Positions 12,938-19,212 of a stretch of DNA of 22,854 nt are shown here, in pieces. The position numbers and the translations under genes are program-made. The first letter of the stretch is position 1. Each line of letters starts with the position of its first letter. Source of the stretch: a virus; IMG/VR virus record IMGVR_UViG_3300037468_000232, positions 1 through 22,854 of that record, one strand, 5' to 3'. Under the pieces are notes generated by a model. That model did not search any database and was not told where the DNA came from. It was given only the letters and a program-made list of their open reading frames with translations.

Positions 12938-13476
12938 TTAATGCTCCAGCTCCGGCGTTCAACCAATGCAGCGCCTTCAATCTGCGCACCACCCTTGAGT
13001 GCAGCGGCCAAGGCGGTCTTGTCGGCGGTGATGGTGGTCTTCACTCGCTGGAACTGCTCGGGGAGATTCCACGCCGAACACTCCACATCAACAGCGGTTG
13101 ACTTCCTGCTGGTGATCTTGTGCTCGGGCAGCTCCCAGCTCGTTTCATCAGGTGCCACCTTTTGGAGCGCTGCAATCAGCCGCTCCTGCAAGGCGTCGGC
13201 CTGCTGCTCAGCACTGGTGGCCAGATCTTTGAGCCGCTGAGCGTGAGCGGCGCGGGCTTCGGCTTGGGCCCGCATGTGATCGATCACCCAGCACCAGGCA
13301 TCGGCTTTGGCGTCGAGGGCCCGGCGGTTGCCTGACTCGAAAGCGATCAGTGCCTCCAGCTCGGCGGTGGCGGCGGCAGCTTCGGCTGGGTCATCACTGA
13401 ACAGCAGCTCAGCTGATTCGTTGATCTGTCGTTGAAGGTGCAGGGCTTCGCCAGTCAGGTCGAAGAGGGTGGCCAT
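12934..13476 (-). CDS. Siphovirus Gp157-like protein
   Basis: A 180-residue protein with the layout of the siphovirus Gp157 family: MATLFDLTGEALHLQRQINE start, an acidic helix, a long coiled coil (RAQAEARAAHAQRLKDLATS and onward to about residue 105), then a strand-rich end with KITSRKSTAVDVE and a closing FQRVKTTITADKTALAAALK segment. The family is known from S. thermophilus phages, where it was linked to phage resistance, and is often found beside RecT/SSB-type genes. It is first in the leftward block. Its start is 24 nt beyond the TAGGGT box (13506-13501), with no Shine-Dalgarno in the leader. A role in DNA recombination support is inferred from context. Confidence 0.75.
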   Translation of the reverse strand: MATLFDLTGEALHLQRQINESAELLFSDDPAEAAAATAELEALIAFESGNRRALDAKADAWCWVIDHMRAQAEARAAHAQRLKDLATSAEQQADALQERLIAALQKVAPDETSWELPEHKITSRKSTAVDVECSAWNLPEQFQRVKTTITADKTALAAALKGGAQIEGAALVERRSWSIK

Positions 13477-13500
13477 GGGCCGCTTGCGGTGAACTCGCCA

Positions 13501-13538
13501 ACCCTAGCGTTTTGGTTCCGCATCTGCACCCCTATAGT
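13501..13538. promoter_or_regulatory. Divergent promoter/operator element, copy 2
   Basis: Rightward: TTTGGT (13511-13516), 16 bp, TATAGT (13533-13538), with the sigma GTG 26 nt beyond the -10 box. Leftward: TAGGGT (13506-13501) with GTGCAG 17-18 bp upstream, and the Gp157 start 24 nt beyond. In the leftward reading the block TATAGGGGTGCAGATG, a short variable gap and AACCAAA match the element at 4102-4141 nearly base for base. Confidence 0.6.
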
Positions 13539-13564
13539 GGGCCAATCTTCACGATCTGAATCCC

Positions 13565-14515
13565 GTGGCCGCAAGCTGGTGGCTCGACACGATCGGCCGA
13601 ATACCGCTGCTGACCCCAGCTGAGGAGATCGAGCTCGGCACGGTCATCCAGCGATGGCAGCAGCACCCTGAGCCGTGCCCGCCAGGTATCAGGCGCCGCG
13701 GGATGCGGGCCCGTGATCGGTTTGTGCAGGCGAATCTGCGGCTGGCGGTTTCGTATGTGTCCAAGCGCTGCTTTCGGTTGGCCAAGGCGCACGGCCAGGA
13801 AGACCTGATCCAGGCCGCCAACATGGGCCTCATCACTGCTGCTGAGCGCTTTGATCCAGCCCGCGGGTATAGGTTCAGCACCTATGCCTACTGGTGGATC
13901 CGCCAGGCCGTCAGCCGCTGGGCTGATCAGCATTCCCGCCTGATCTCAATTCCCGGCAGCCACTGCCAGCACCTCGGCCGCATCGGGCCGATCACCCGCC
14001 GCCTCGAGCAGGAGCTGAACCGCACGCCCACCCGCGAAGAGATCGCCACTGAGCTGGGCGTATCGATGCAGGTGCTGGAGCAGGTGCTTGAGAACGGCCG
14101 TTCAATCAGCAGCCTTGATCAGATCATCACCGACGACGGCCTAGAGCTGGGCAGCACCTGCGCATCGTTCGACCGGAGCATTGAGGATGAGGAAGAACAG
14201 CGCGAGCGGTGGCGCCAGGCGGAGCTCCTTAGGAACATGATCGCTCGGCTGCCGGTGTCAGACCAGCGGCTGCTGGTGTTGGCCTGGGGCCTTGATGGCG
14301 TCGAGGTGCCCCGCGCTGAGCTGGCACGGCAGGAAGGCCTGAGCACCCGGGCGCTGGAGTCACGCCTAGAGCGCCTGCAGTCGTCCCTAGCAGCGCACTC
14401 CGTTCAGCTCGTTCTGTTGGCGGTCTGCAGAGTGCGGCCATCGCCACGGCCCAAGCAGAGGCGGCTCAGGCGTGAGGCGTATGGGTTGCAGTTAGCGCTG
14501 GTGGTGACCCCATAA
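13565..14515 (+). CDS. RNA polymerase sigma-70 family factor (phage-encoded)
   Basis: A 316-residue sigma factor. Region 1.2 is the DTIGRIPLLTPAEEIELG segment; region 2 runs from FVQANLRLAVSYVSKRCF through EDLIQAANMGLITAAERFDP and YRFSTYAYWWIRQAVSRWA; region 3 is NRTPTREEIATELGVSMQVLEQ; region 4 begins LPVSDQRLLVLAWGLDG. Regions 1.2-3 are close to cyanobacterial RpoD/group 2 factors, so core and -10 binding should be intact. Region 4.2 (VPRAELARQEGLSTRALESR) departs from the usual DxxREIGxxxGVTRERVRQ form, so -35 reading is probably altered. The start is a GTG 26 nt after the TATAGT box. It probably redirects host polymerase to phage promoters. A basic tail (RPSPRPKQRRLRR) extends beyond region 4. 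Confidence 0.9.
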   Translation: MAASWWLDTIGRIPLLTPAEEIELGTVIQRWQQHPEPCPPGIRRRGMRARDRFVQANLRLAVSYVSKRCFRLAKAHGQEDLIQAANMGLITAAERFDPARGYRFSTYAYWWIRQAVSRWADQHSRLISIPGSHCQHLGRIGPITRRLEQELNRTPTREEIATELGVSMQVLEQVLENGRSISSLDQIITDDGLELGSTCASFDRSIEDEEEQRERWRQAELLRNMIARLPVSDQRLLVLAWGLDGVEVPRAELARQEGLSTRALESRLERLQSSLAAHSVQLVLLAVCRVRPSPRPKQRRLRREAYGLQLALVVTP

Positions 14516-14788
14516 CAACTCCCTTGCCATCTCCACATGCCGCTGCTCTGGTTCCCTCTTCGATGGCACCGGCGGCCCGGCCAAGGCCAGCTTTACCTGC
14601 AGTTGCCGGATCTCGCCCAGCATCCGGTTGATCAGCGAGTGCTGCATGTACCAGGCCTGGATCAGCTCATCGATCTTGCCGGCCAGTTGATCACGGCCAA
14701 GGCGCGCCGCAGCTCTGCGGTCGCATTCCATTTCGAGCTGGGTCGGCAGGCTGAGTTCAGGAATCAACCAATCGCCAGAGCTATCCAT
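14492..14788 (-). CDS. Small helical protein, weakly NblA-like
   Basis: A 98-residue protein. The segment from PELSLPTQLEMECDRRAA through LGRDQLAGKIDELIQAWYMQ to HSLINRMLGEI has the order and spacing of NblA: an L-S-L-x-x-Q-L start, one long helix, a turn with D-Q, and a second helix ending near L-I-N-R-M-L. NblA adapts phycobilisomes for proteolysis. The C-terminal 40 residues (about 60-98) are extra, and the Lys that usually follows the final Leu pair in NblA is absent. Its 3' end overlaps the sigma gene by 24 bp (convergent). A weak promoter, TTGACC (14848-14843), 19 bp, GATAAA (14823-14818), could serve it. The gene call is fair; the NblA relation is tentative. Confidence 0.5.
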   Translation of the reverse strand: MDSSGDWLIPELSLPTQLEMECDRRAAARLGRDQLAGKIDELIQAWYMQHSLINRMLGEIRQLQVKLALAGPPVPSKREPEQRHVEMARELLWGHHQR

Positions 14789-14825
14789 GAAGCAGCCAAT
14801 CGTGATGCCCCAGTCTGTTTATCCG

Positions 14826-14969
14826 ATGATTGAAGTTGTCACGGTCAACGGTGAACCGATCTGGCAGGTGTGCGGCAGTGGCATCTGCACGCGCCACAGG
14901 GCTGGGTATAGGGCGCTGGAAATGTTCTGGGCTCAGTGCAGCAGCCAAGGCCTACAGGCGCCTCAGTAA
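14826..14969 (+). CDS. Small hypothetical protein, 47 aa
   Basis: A 47-residue protein, MIEVVTVNGEPIWQVCGSGI and then CTRHRAGYRALEMFWAQCSS. The Cys/His set (C16, C21, H23) and aromatic residues suggest a compact, perhaps metal-binding mini-domain; I recall similar proteins in cyanobacterial phages. In-frame ATGs at 14787 and 14805 would add 13 or 7 residues. The first of them overlaps the start codon of the minus-strand gene in one CATG, which makes it less attractive. It ends 7 bp inside the convergent endolysin gene. No Shine-Dalgarno is visible. Confidence 0.5.
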   Translation: MIEVVTVNGEPIWQVCGSGICTRHRAGYRALEMFWAQCSSQGLQAPQ

Positions 14970-16033
14970 TTCCACCGCACGCGAGGACGAGGACTGCCAG
15001 CGCGAATGCCTAGATGAACAAAGCCTTTAGGAGCGCCGTAGCCAAGCGAGAAAGGCCAGTTGAGATCGCACCAGTCCTGCACCAATTTGACCGGGACGTT
15101 TTTGATGTACCAATCGATGGCGCCGCATCCTGGCTTGTAGAGATGCTCGCTGTCTGCAGCACCATTGACCGAATCGTTCACTGCTTTTGGCCGATGAGCG
15201 CTCGTGATGATGACTGGCTGGTTACCGAACTCTGCTCTGGCTTTTTCGATGAACGCGCAGAGTTCAGTGGCGATGTCGCACTGTCCCTGGTTCACAAACC
15301 TGCGCCTTTGTTCCCCAAGGCATAGCTCGCCGTAGGAGATGTGCGGCGTCACCAGGGTGCTCAGCGGTGACGATGGCGTGAACCGTGGCGGCGGCGGCGG
15401 CGGAATGGCAGCACCAACGAACAGCGCCACCTCGGCAGCACGGCGACGGGTCAGGCCGGCAAGCGGCGCCCCGTTGACCTTGTCCCACTTGGGGAGCTCC
15501 TGCGGGATTACTACCTGCGCTGATTCACCAGCATTGATGCGGCGTCTGAGCGTGGAATCCTTCACGGCACCTAGGCCCACGTTGTAGGCCCAGCTGATCA
15601 GCGCTGCCTGCTGGTTGCCGCCCCATTTGGCGCTAGCCGGGATGTTCTCATGCAGCTGCTTAGCAATGCGCAGAATCTCAGCGCGCAGCAGTTCATCGGC
15701 CAAGGCCTGGCTGATTGTGTCGCCCTCGCGTACGGGTGCGCCGTTGACGATGGTGGTTCCCCATCCAATCGTCCAGATACCTGCCGGGCATTTGTAGGCC
15801 GCCAGCTTGCAGCCTTCAAAGGCTTTGATGATCTTCTGCGCTGGTGCCAGATAGATCGGATCAGGCTGCTGAGCCGCCGGGCTGCCTTCCGCTCGCCATA
15901 GCTCGGTAAACGCCTGCTTCTGCGCAGCGGTCAGGCCTTCGTCCAGTCCTGAGAGTGCCGCCAACTGTTGCGGCGTGATCGTGCCAGCGCGGGCGATGTG
16001 CTCAGCGGCAGAGCGAACGGTCGCGTAGGTCAT
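14963..16033 (-). CDS. Two-domain endolysin: GH24 lysozyme plus M15 peptidase
   Basis: A 356-residue peptidoglycan-degrading enzyme that should lyse the host. An N-terminal helical part (1-55) precedes a T4/P21-type GH24 lysozyme domain (about 60-210), whose triad follows the E-8-C-5-T pattern in FEGCKLAAYKCPAGIWTIGW, with Cys where T4 has Asp. A proline hinge (PPPPPPRF) leads to a Peptidase_M15_3 domain: ITSAHRPKAVNDSVNG, then the zinc ligands in DSEH, AID and FVHLGIR. The lysozyme cuts the glycan strand and the peptidase cuts the stem peptide. No signal peptide is present, so it needs a holin. It is last in the leftward tail/lysis run, and its ATG overlaps the previous stop as ATGA. Confidence 0.9.
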   Translation of the reverse strand: MTYATVRSAAEHIARAGTITPQQLAALSGLDEGLTAAQKQAFTELWRAEGSPAAQQPDPIYLAPAQKIIKAFEGCKLAAYKCPAGIWTIGWGTTIVNGAPVREGDTISQALADELLRAEILRIAKQLHENIPASAKWGGNQQAALISWAYNVGLGAVKDSTLRRRINAGESAQVVIPQELPKWDKVNGAPLAGLTRRRAAEVALFVGAAIPPPPPPRFTPSSPLSTLVTPHISYGELCLGEQRRRFVNQGQCDIATELCAFIEKARAEFGNQPVIITSAHRPKAVNDSVNGAADSEHLYKPGCGAIDWYIKNVPVKLVQDWCDLNWPFSLGYGAPKGFVHLGIRAGSPRPRVRWNY

Positions 16034-16314
16034 CGGTTAATGACGTTCTTGAGTGCAGCTTTAACGGGGTCATACAGAGCCAGCACGGCGCCCACCTGGG
16101 TGGCGGTAGCAATGCCTCCAATACGCTCCTCGATCACATCAGTGACGACGGCCTGCACTTCAATCGGCTTGGCCTTGTTCATCAACATGTAAGGCAAATC
16201 CGTGTCAAGACGGGCGAAGATTGCGGGCAGCTCTTTGCGGAGTGCGCGATCAACGGCGAGCTTCAGTAAGGCCCGGCCGATCTCAAGGGAAACGGTGCGG
16301 AAGATGTTGGTCAT
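16030..16314 (-). CDS. Hypothetical protein before the endolysin, 94 aa
   Basis: A 94-residue protein starting MTNIFRTVSLEIGRALLKLA. It is helical, with alternating basic and hydrophobic residues in the first half, an acidic segment (VQAVVTDVIEERIGG) and a moderately hydrophobic ATATQVGAVLALYDPVKAAL near the end. It overlaps both neighbours as ATGA. Its place between structural and lysis genes suggests a lysis accessory (spanin- or regulator-like) or small virion protein, but there is no signal peptide, lipobox or clear membrane helix. Confidence 0.6.
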   Translation of the reverse strand: MTNIFRTVSLEIGRALLKLAVDRALRKELPAIFARLDTDLPYMLMNKAKPIEVQAVVTDVIEERIGGIATATQVGAVLALYDPVKAALKNVINR

Positions 16315-16916
16315 TTGAGAAGCTCCACGCGAAGGCGTTGGATGGGTACGTCAGGCAACGCCCCACCTTTTACATCACTGTATCTATACTTTCGGCCTTG
16401 CAAATCAATGGTGTCTTCGGGGCCAAAGTTCTTGATCACTACTTGCTGCAAGTGATTGAGCGGGTGGCACTGAATGCCATGCTTTGCGGAGCACTTGGCT
16501 GCGTCGATTTGATTGGTGAAGCGGAAAACATCAGGCGCGCTGTCTTTGCCGAAGTCCACTATTCCGCCATCGCGCTTGCTGATGACTACGCCTTGCGAGC
16601 CAAAGGTCAGGGAGTCTGGGCCGGTAGAGCCGATGAAGCGCCAGGCGGTGAAGATGCCGCGATCCAAGTGAAAACCGAGAACCTTGGCTTTGGTTTCGCC
16701 AGCGGCTCGCATCCTTTCGCGCTGTAACTGCGGAGTGGTACGCATCACCAGCCCCATCAGATGGCTGCTTGGTGCGCTGGCCTGAACCTTGACGATGCTG
16801 CCGTTCTTGCCGGTGTCGAGCGTGAATGTTGAAAGCCCGCGTTGAGTGGCATCCAATGCGCTCCAGTTGAGTGCAGCGGTAAGGATCGGCAAGATTGTGG
16901 CGGCTGGTGCTGGCAT
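16311..16916 (-). CDS. Hypothetical phage protein, 201 aa
   Basis: A 201-residue protein with an alanine/threonine-rich beginning (MPAPAATILPILTAALNWSA). A strand-rich body follows with FTLDTGKNGSIVKVQ, SLTFGSQGVVISKRDGG and VVIKNFGPEDTIDLQGRKYR, and the end is basic (IQRLRVELLK). It contains two Cys and several His (KCSAKHGIQCHPLNH), which could bind metal. It is neither a known lysozyme nor clearly a tail fibre. It ends in ATGA with the next gene and begins 5 bp after the holin-like gene. The position suggests a virion or lysis-related protein; no family is recognised. Confidence 0.6.
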   Translation of the reverse strand: MPAPAATILPILTAALNWSALDATQRGLSTFTLDTGKNGSIVKVQASAPSSHLMGLVMRTTPQLQRERMRAAGETKAKVLGFHLDRGIFTAWRFIGSTGPDSLTFGSQGVVISKRDGGIVDFGKDSAPDVFRFTNQIDAAKCSAKHGIQCHPLNHLQQVVIKNFGPEDTIDLQGRKYRYSDVKGGALPDVPIQRLRVELLK

Positions 16917-16921
16917 GGTGG

Positions 16922-17128
16922 TTATGGCTTAGTAGGTACGAGCAAGCCGCCAATCCAGCCAGCGGCTGCACCTACCGCAGCATAAACCGCTGATGACTGG
17001 GGATCACAGTTAGATGGGGTGCGGAATCGGCACACCGCTAGGTCGATGCCGCCGATTGTGATGCCAGTTGCTAGCAGCGCCACCAAGCAGCGGATTAGGT
17101 AACTGCGCTCTGTGGACGTGGTAGTCAT
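16922..17128 (-). CDS. Holin-like membrane protein, 68 aa
   Basis: A 68-residue protein with two hydrophobic helices (about 11-32, LIRCLVALLATGITIGGIDL; about 46-64, SAVYAAVGAAAGWIGGLLV). They are joined by a short polar loop (CRFRTPSNCDPQSS) and flanked by charged ends, the build of a class II holin. Such proteins form the membrane hole that lets the endolysin out. It starts inside an ATGA overlap with the gene before it and is three genes from the endolysin. The topology supports a holin; a small membrane protein of other use cannot be excluded. Confidence 0.6.
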   Translation of the reverse strand: MTTTSTERSYLIRCLVALLATGITIGGIDLAVCRFRTPSNCDPQSSAVYAAVGAAAGWIGGLLVPTKP

Positions 17129-17394
17129 TGGCGCCTGTTGCGACCGTCCCAGCTGCCGCTGGCTTCTAGCTTGGTGATACGCTGTTCGACACCGTTAAGG
17201 CGGCCAAATGTTTCTTTGCGCTCGTCTTTGATGTCGGTATGAAGAATCTGTAATTGCACCGAAATTGATTCGACGGCGCTGGTTAGACGCACCACTGCAT
17301 CGCGGGCTTCATCGTTGCGTCTGCTAAAACCCATGGCACCCATAGCCGCCACTGAAATTGAGGCGCCTGCTACTGCGGCAATAAGTTCAATCAT
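17125..17394 (-). CDS. Membrane/coiled-coil protein, XhlA- or holin-accessory-like
   Basis: An 89-residue protein: an N-terminal hydrophobic helix (2-23, IELIAAVAGASISVAAMGAM), a charged turn (FSRRNDEARDAV), then a long coiled coil (VRLTSAVESISVQLQILHTD and onward, ending VEQRITKLEAS). The order is opposite to XhlA, where the helix is C-terminal, but the combination of one membrane helix with a coiled coil next to a holin-like gene is similar. It could be an antiholin or a membrane-tethered lysis regulator. Stop and next start overlap as ATGA. 29 bp separate it from the 44-residue gene upstream. Confidence 0.55.
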   Translation of the reverse strand: MIELIAAVAGASISVAAMGAMGFSRRNDEARDAVVRLTSAVESISVQLQILHTDIKDERKETFGRLNGVEQRITKLEASGSWDGRNRRQ

Positions 17395-17423
17395 TGCGGC
17401 AGTGAGCTACTTGTTGAGTCTAC

Positions 17424-17558
17424 CTACTTTCCTTGGCCGCGACTAAGCTTGCGGCCATGGCTGGGCTTGCTGCGGGCGCCGTTACCTTGACGGGTAAGTT
17501 TGGGCTTGCCTGGCTGGTGTTGCAGTGATGCGGTGCCAGTTTTGGATCTTACAGTCAT
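17424..17558 (-). CDS. Tiny, very basic protein, 44 aa
   Basis: A 44-codon frame with the sequence pattern MTVRSKTGTASLQHQPGKPK followed by TRQGNGARSKPSHGRKLSRG and GQGK. About a third of the residues are Lys, Arg or His, with many Gly, Ser and Gln; it should be disordered and bind nucleic acid or acidic protein. The ATG lies in an ATGA overlap with the preceding gene's stop, which is good evidence that it is translated. I recall similar short basic proteins at this spot in cyanobacterial phages. No function is known. Confidence 0.65.
   Translation of the reverse strand: MTVRSKTGTASLQHQPGKPKLTRQGNGARSKPSHGRKLSRGQGK
17434..17457. repeat. Inverted repeat at the end of the 44-residue gene
   Basis: TGGCCGC (17434-17440) and GCGGCCA (17451-17457) form a 7-bp perfect stem around a 10-base loop, located in the last codons of the small gene and just before the holin-like genes. 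No T-tract follows. It could slow or protect the message between tail and lysis genes, or be chance in GC-rich codons. Confidence 0.3.
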
Positions 17559-17992
17559 ACAGTCGCCGCTCCACCGGCAATGGTGACATCAACCGGCTGC
17601 AGCCCTAGCTCAGCGTCGATGGTGCCATCAGATCCGAGCGTTACGGTGACGTTGACGTAGCCGGTGCTGAAGTGTTCTTCTTCTGGTGCTGCGATATAGC
17701 GCCAGCGGGTATTGGTTGGCACCACGTTGCCGGTGAAGGTGTGACCTTTCCAGATGATCGGCGGCAGCTGAAAGCTGCGGTAACCGCCACCCTGAAACTG
17801 GAAGTGCTGGCGGATCAGGCTGGCTTCTGCGTCAGTGAGTGCGGTGTAGCCGAGCGTTAGCTGGTAGTTCTGCGGTGTAGTGCTGTGCATAAAGCGCACG
17901 ATGCCAGCACTGATGCTGGGTTCTTCCGTCAGCGGGAATAGCCCGAAGTCGTAGGCCCTGGTGGCAGGCTCCAGCTCAGGGAATGTGGCCAT
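17555..17992 (-). CDS. Tail protein, paralogue of 19575-20234
   Basis: A 145-residue, strand-rich protein starting MATFPELEPATRAYDFGLFP. Its first 115 residues align in order with the first 125 or so residues of the protein at 19575-20234: MATFP start, the YTALTDAEASLIRQHF helix against the partner's IGLTESEMLSIRSHY, GGGYRSFQLP against GRFLSFFIP, and WRYIAAPEEE against WIYGSAPQVE. The pair probably descend from a gene duplication and serve as minor tail or baseplate components. It joins the upstream gene as TAATG. The C-terminal 30 residues (DGTIDAELGLQPVDVTIAGG) are its own. Confidence 0.65.
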   Translation of the reverse strand: MATFPELEPATRAYDFGLFPLTEEPSISAGIVRFMHSTTPQNYQLTLGYTALTDAEASLIRQHFQFQGGGYRSFQLPPIIWKGHTFTGNVVPTNTRWRYIAAPEEEHFSTGYVNVTVTLGSDGTIDAELGLQPVDVTIAGGAATV

Positions 17993-18408
17993 TAATTTTG
18001 CAGCGATATAACGCTACTTGAGACTGAGAAAGTTCCTGATGTTGAGCTGACATCGCTGCCAAAATCCACATAGCAAACCAACTCATCGGCACTCGACGCC
18101 CCACCGCGAGATTTGTAGATCACCAGCGCCCTTGCGGTGATGGTACTGGCTGCCCAAGATACTGCGGCAAACGAAAGCGTCACCTTGTCGTTGGCGGTGT
18201 CTTTGGTCACCGTGCAGGCAGTGGTGACACCTCCTGCGGTGTAGCCGGTGCCTGTGGCCTCGTTGGTTACATCGTCGCGCTTGTCATGCGTGTCCTTGTT
18301 CGGCGTGTAGGAGCTGGTGACCAGCATCGCCTTGAAAGTATTGGTATCGAAATCAATGTTGTTGCGCGCCATGTCGTCAATGGCTGAGTTGTAGATCAGA
18401 GATGCCAT
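17992..18408 (-). CDS. Phage structural protein, 138 aa
   Basis: A 138-residue protein beginning MASLIYNSAIDDMARNNIDF. It contains FKAMLVTSSYTPNKDTHDKR, then Thr/Ser/Val-rich strands and a closing beta segment (VCYVDFGSDVSSTSGTFSVS). The pattern FDTNTFKAML...Y.PN.DTH...D is common in phage structural proteins found beside tail fibre genes. It is probably a small surface or fibre-associated virion protein. There is a 24-bp gap to the upstream gene and a 1-bp overlap (TAATG) with the next. It has no catalytic or membrane features. Confidence 0.7.
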   Translation of the reverse strand: MASLIYNSAIDDMARNNIDFDTNTFKAMLVTSSYTPNKDTHDKRDDVTNEATGTGYTAGGVTTACTVTKDTANDKVTLSFAAVSWAASTITARALVIYKSRGGASSADELVCYVDFGSDVSSTSGTFSVSSSVISLQN

Positions 18409-18432
18409 GGGGTGATATGCGCTGGGGTAAGT

Positions 18433-19212
18433 CTAGGACAGTGTGAGGCCCCACTTGGTGCCAAGCCAAGTCTGAACAAGACCTCTATTGGTATCGCTAA
18501 GGACTGAAGAGAAGCAGACGACCTCGCCAATTAGGCCATACCAACCTCGGCCAGCGTTGTTGCGATCCATGCCAATTTGAAATCCATCTACAAACGTTGC
18601 AGCCGTATTGTCAGATTTTTTAACACGAAGCAATGACGCGGAGTTAATTGCAGGCAAAATGAAGCTGAATGTATTGCTAGCGCTACCATTTACAAACGCG
18701 CTGTCCCAACCAGAAGAGCTGCTAAAACCGGCGTCGCCGAAATATCCATCTAGAAAAGGGTTGGCTGAAGTCCCGGAGACTAATCCGTTAAAAGTAGGAA
18801 ACGAGTTGCCAAATGCGGCATCTAGCACGATGTACATTTCAGCAACATTTGTAGACGTGGTGTCAGTATTCCTGAGACGGTTGCTATGAGTTGAGCTGCC
18901 CCAGTCAACGCACTTCAGGCTGTTAGTGCCTACGACGTACTGCGGGCCTGTTGTTGTTTTGGTAAGCGTCCAATTTCTGCTGCCTTTATCGGTGATTTGC
19001 GTTACTTCAGTGCCTGAGGTTGTTACGGTTGATTCGTCTGAAAAGTCGTACCAAAGAATTGGCGATAATGCCGGAATTGGATCTGATACAACGCTTGGCC
19101 AAATGCCTGCACGCTTTGCCAAGACTTGCTCGTTTGACACCCACAGTCCCGATGCCGAGCCGGTGGTTGGCACTTTGCGAACACCCATTAGGCCGCCGTT
19201 TAAGCCAATCAT
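18433..19212 (-). CDS. Tail fibre / LamG-like receptor-binding protein
   Basis: A 259-residue protein. The N-terminus (MIGLNGGLMGVRKVPTTGSA) resembles a docking peptide used by phage particle proteins. From about residue 45 comes a concanavalin/LamG-like body: SPILWYDFSDESTVTTSG, NSLKCVDWGSSTHSN, EMYIVLDAAFG, ending GWYGLIGEVVCFSSVLSDTN and a KWGL motif, the usual close of such jelly-roll domains. It probably binds surface sugar on the host. It begins in TGATG with the preceding gene. GC content is visibly lower than in its neighbours (many AAT, ATT, ACA codons), which fits a recently acquired or fast-evolving receptor-binding gene. Confidence 0.75.
   Translation of the reverse strand: MIGLNGGLMGVRKVPTTGSASGLWVSNEQVLAKRAGIWPSVVSDPIPALSPILWYDFSDESTVTTSGTEVTQITDKGSRNWTLTKTTTGPQYVVGTNSLKCVDWGSSTHSNRLRNTDTTSTNVAEMYIVLDAAFGNSFPTFNGLVSGTSANPFLDGYFGDAGFSSSSGWDSAFVNGSASNTFSFILPAINSASLLRVKKSDNTAATFVDGFQIGMDRNNAGRGWYGLIGEVVCFSSVLSDTNRGLVQTWLGTKWGLTLS

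Noticed and set aside
14956-14963. AGGCGCCT palindrome at the convergent gene ends
   Set aside because: Only 8 bp, GC-rich, with no T-tract; too likely by chance to call a terminator.
16221-16727. Plus-strand frame of 168 codons opposite the lysis-module genes
   Set aside because: Antisense to three genes joined by ATGA overlaps; no domain and no plus-strand partner.
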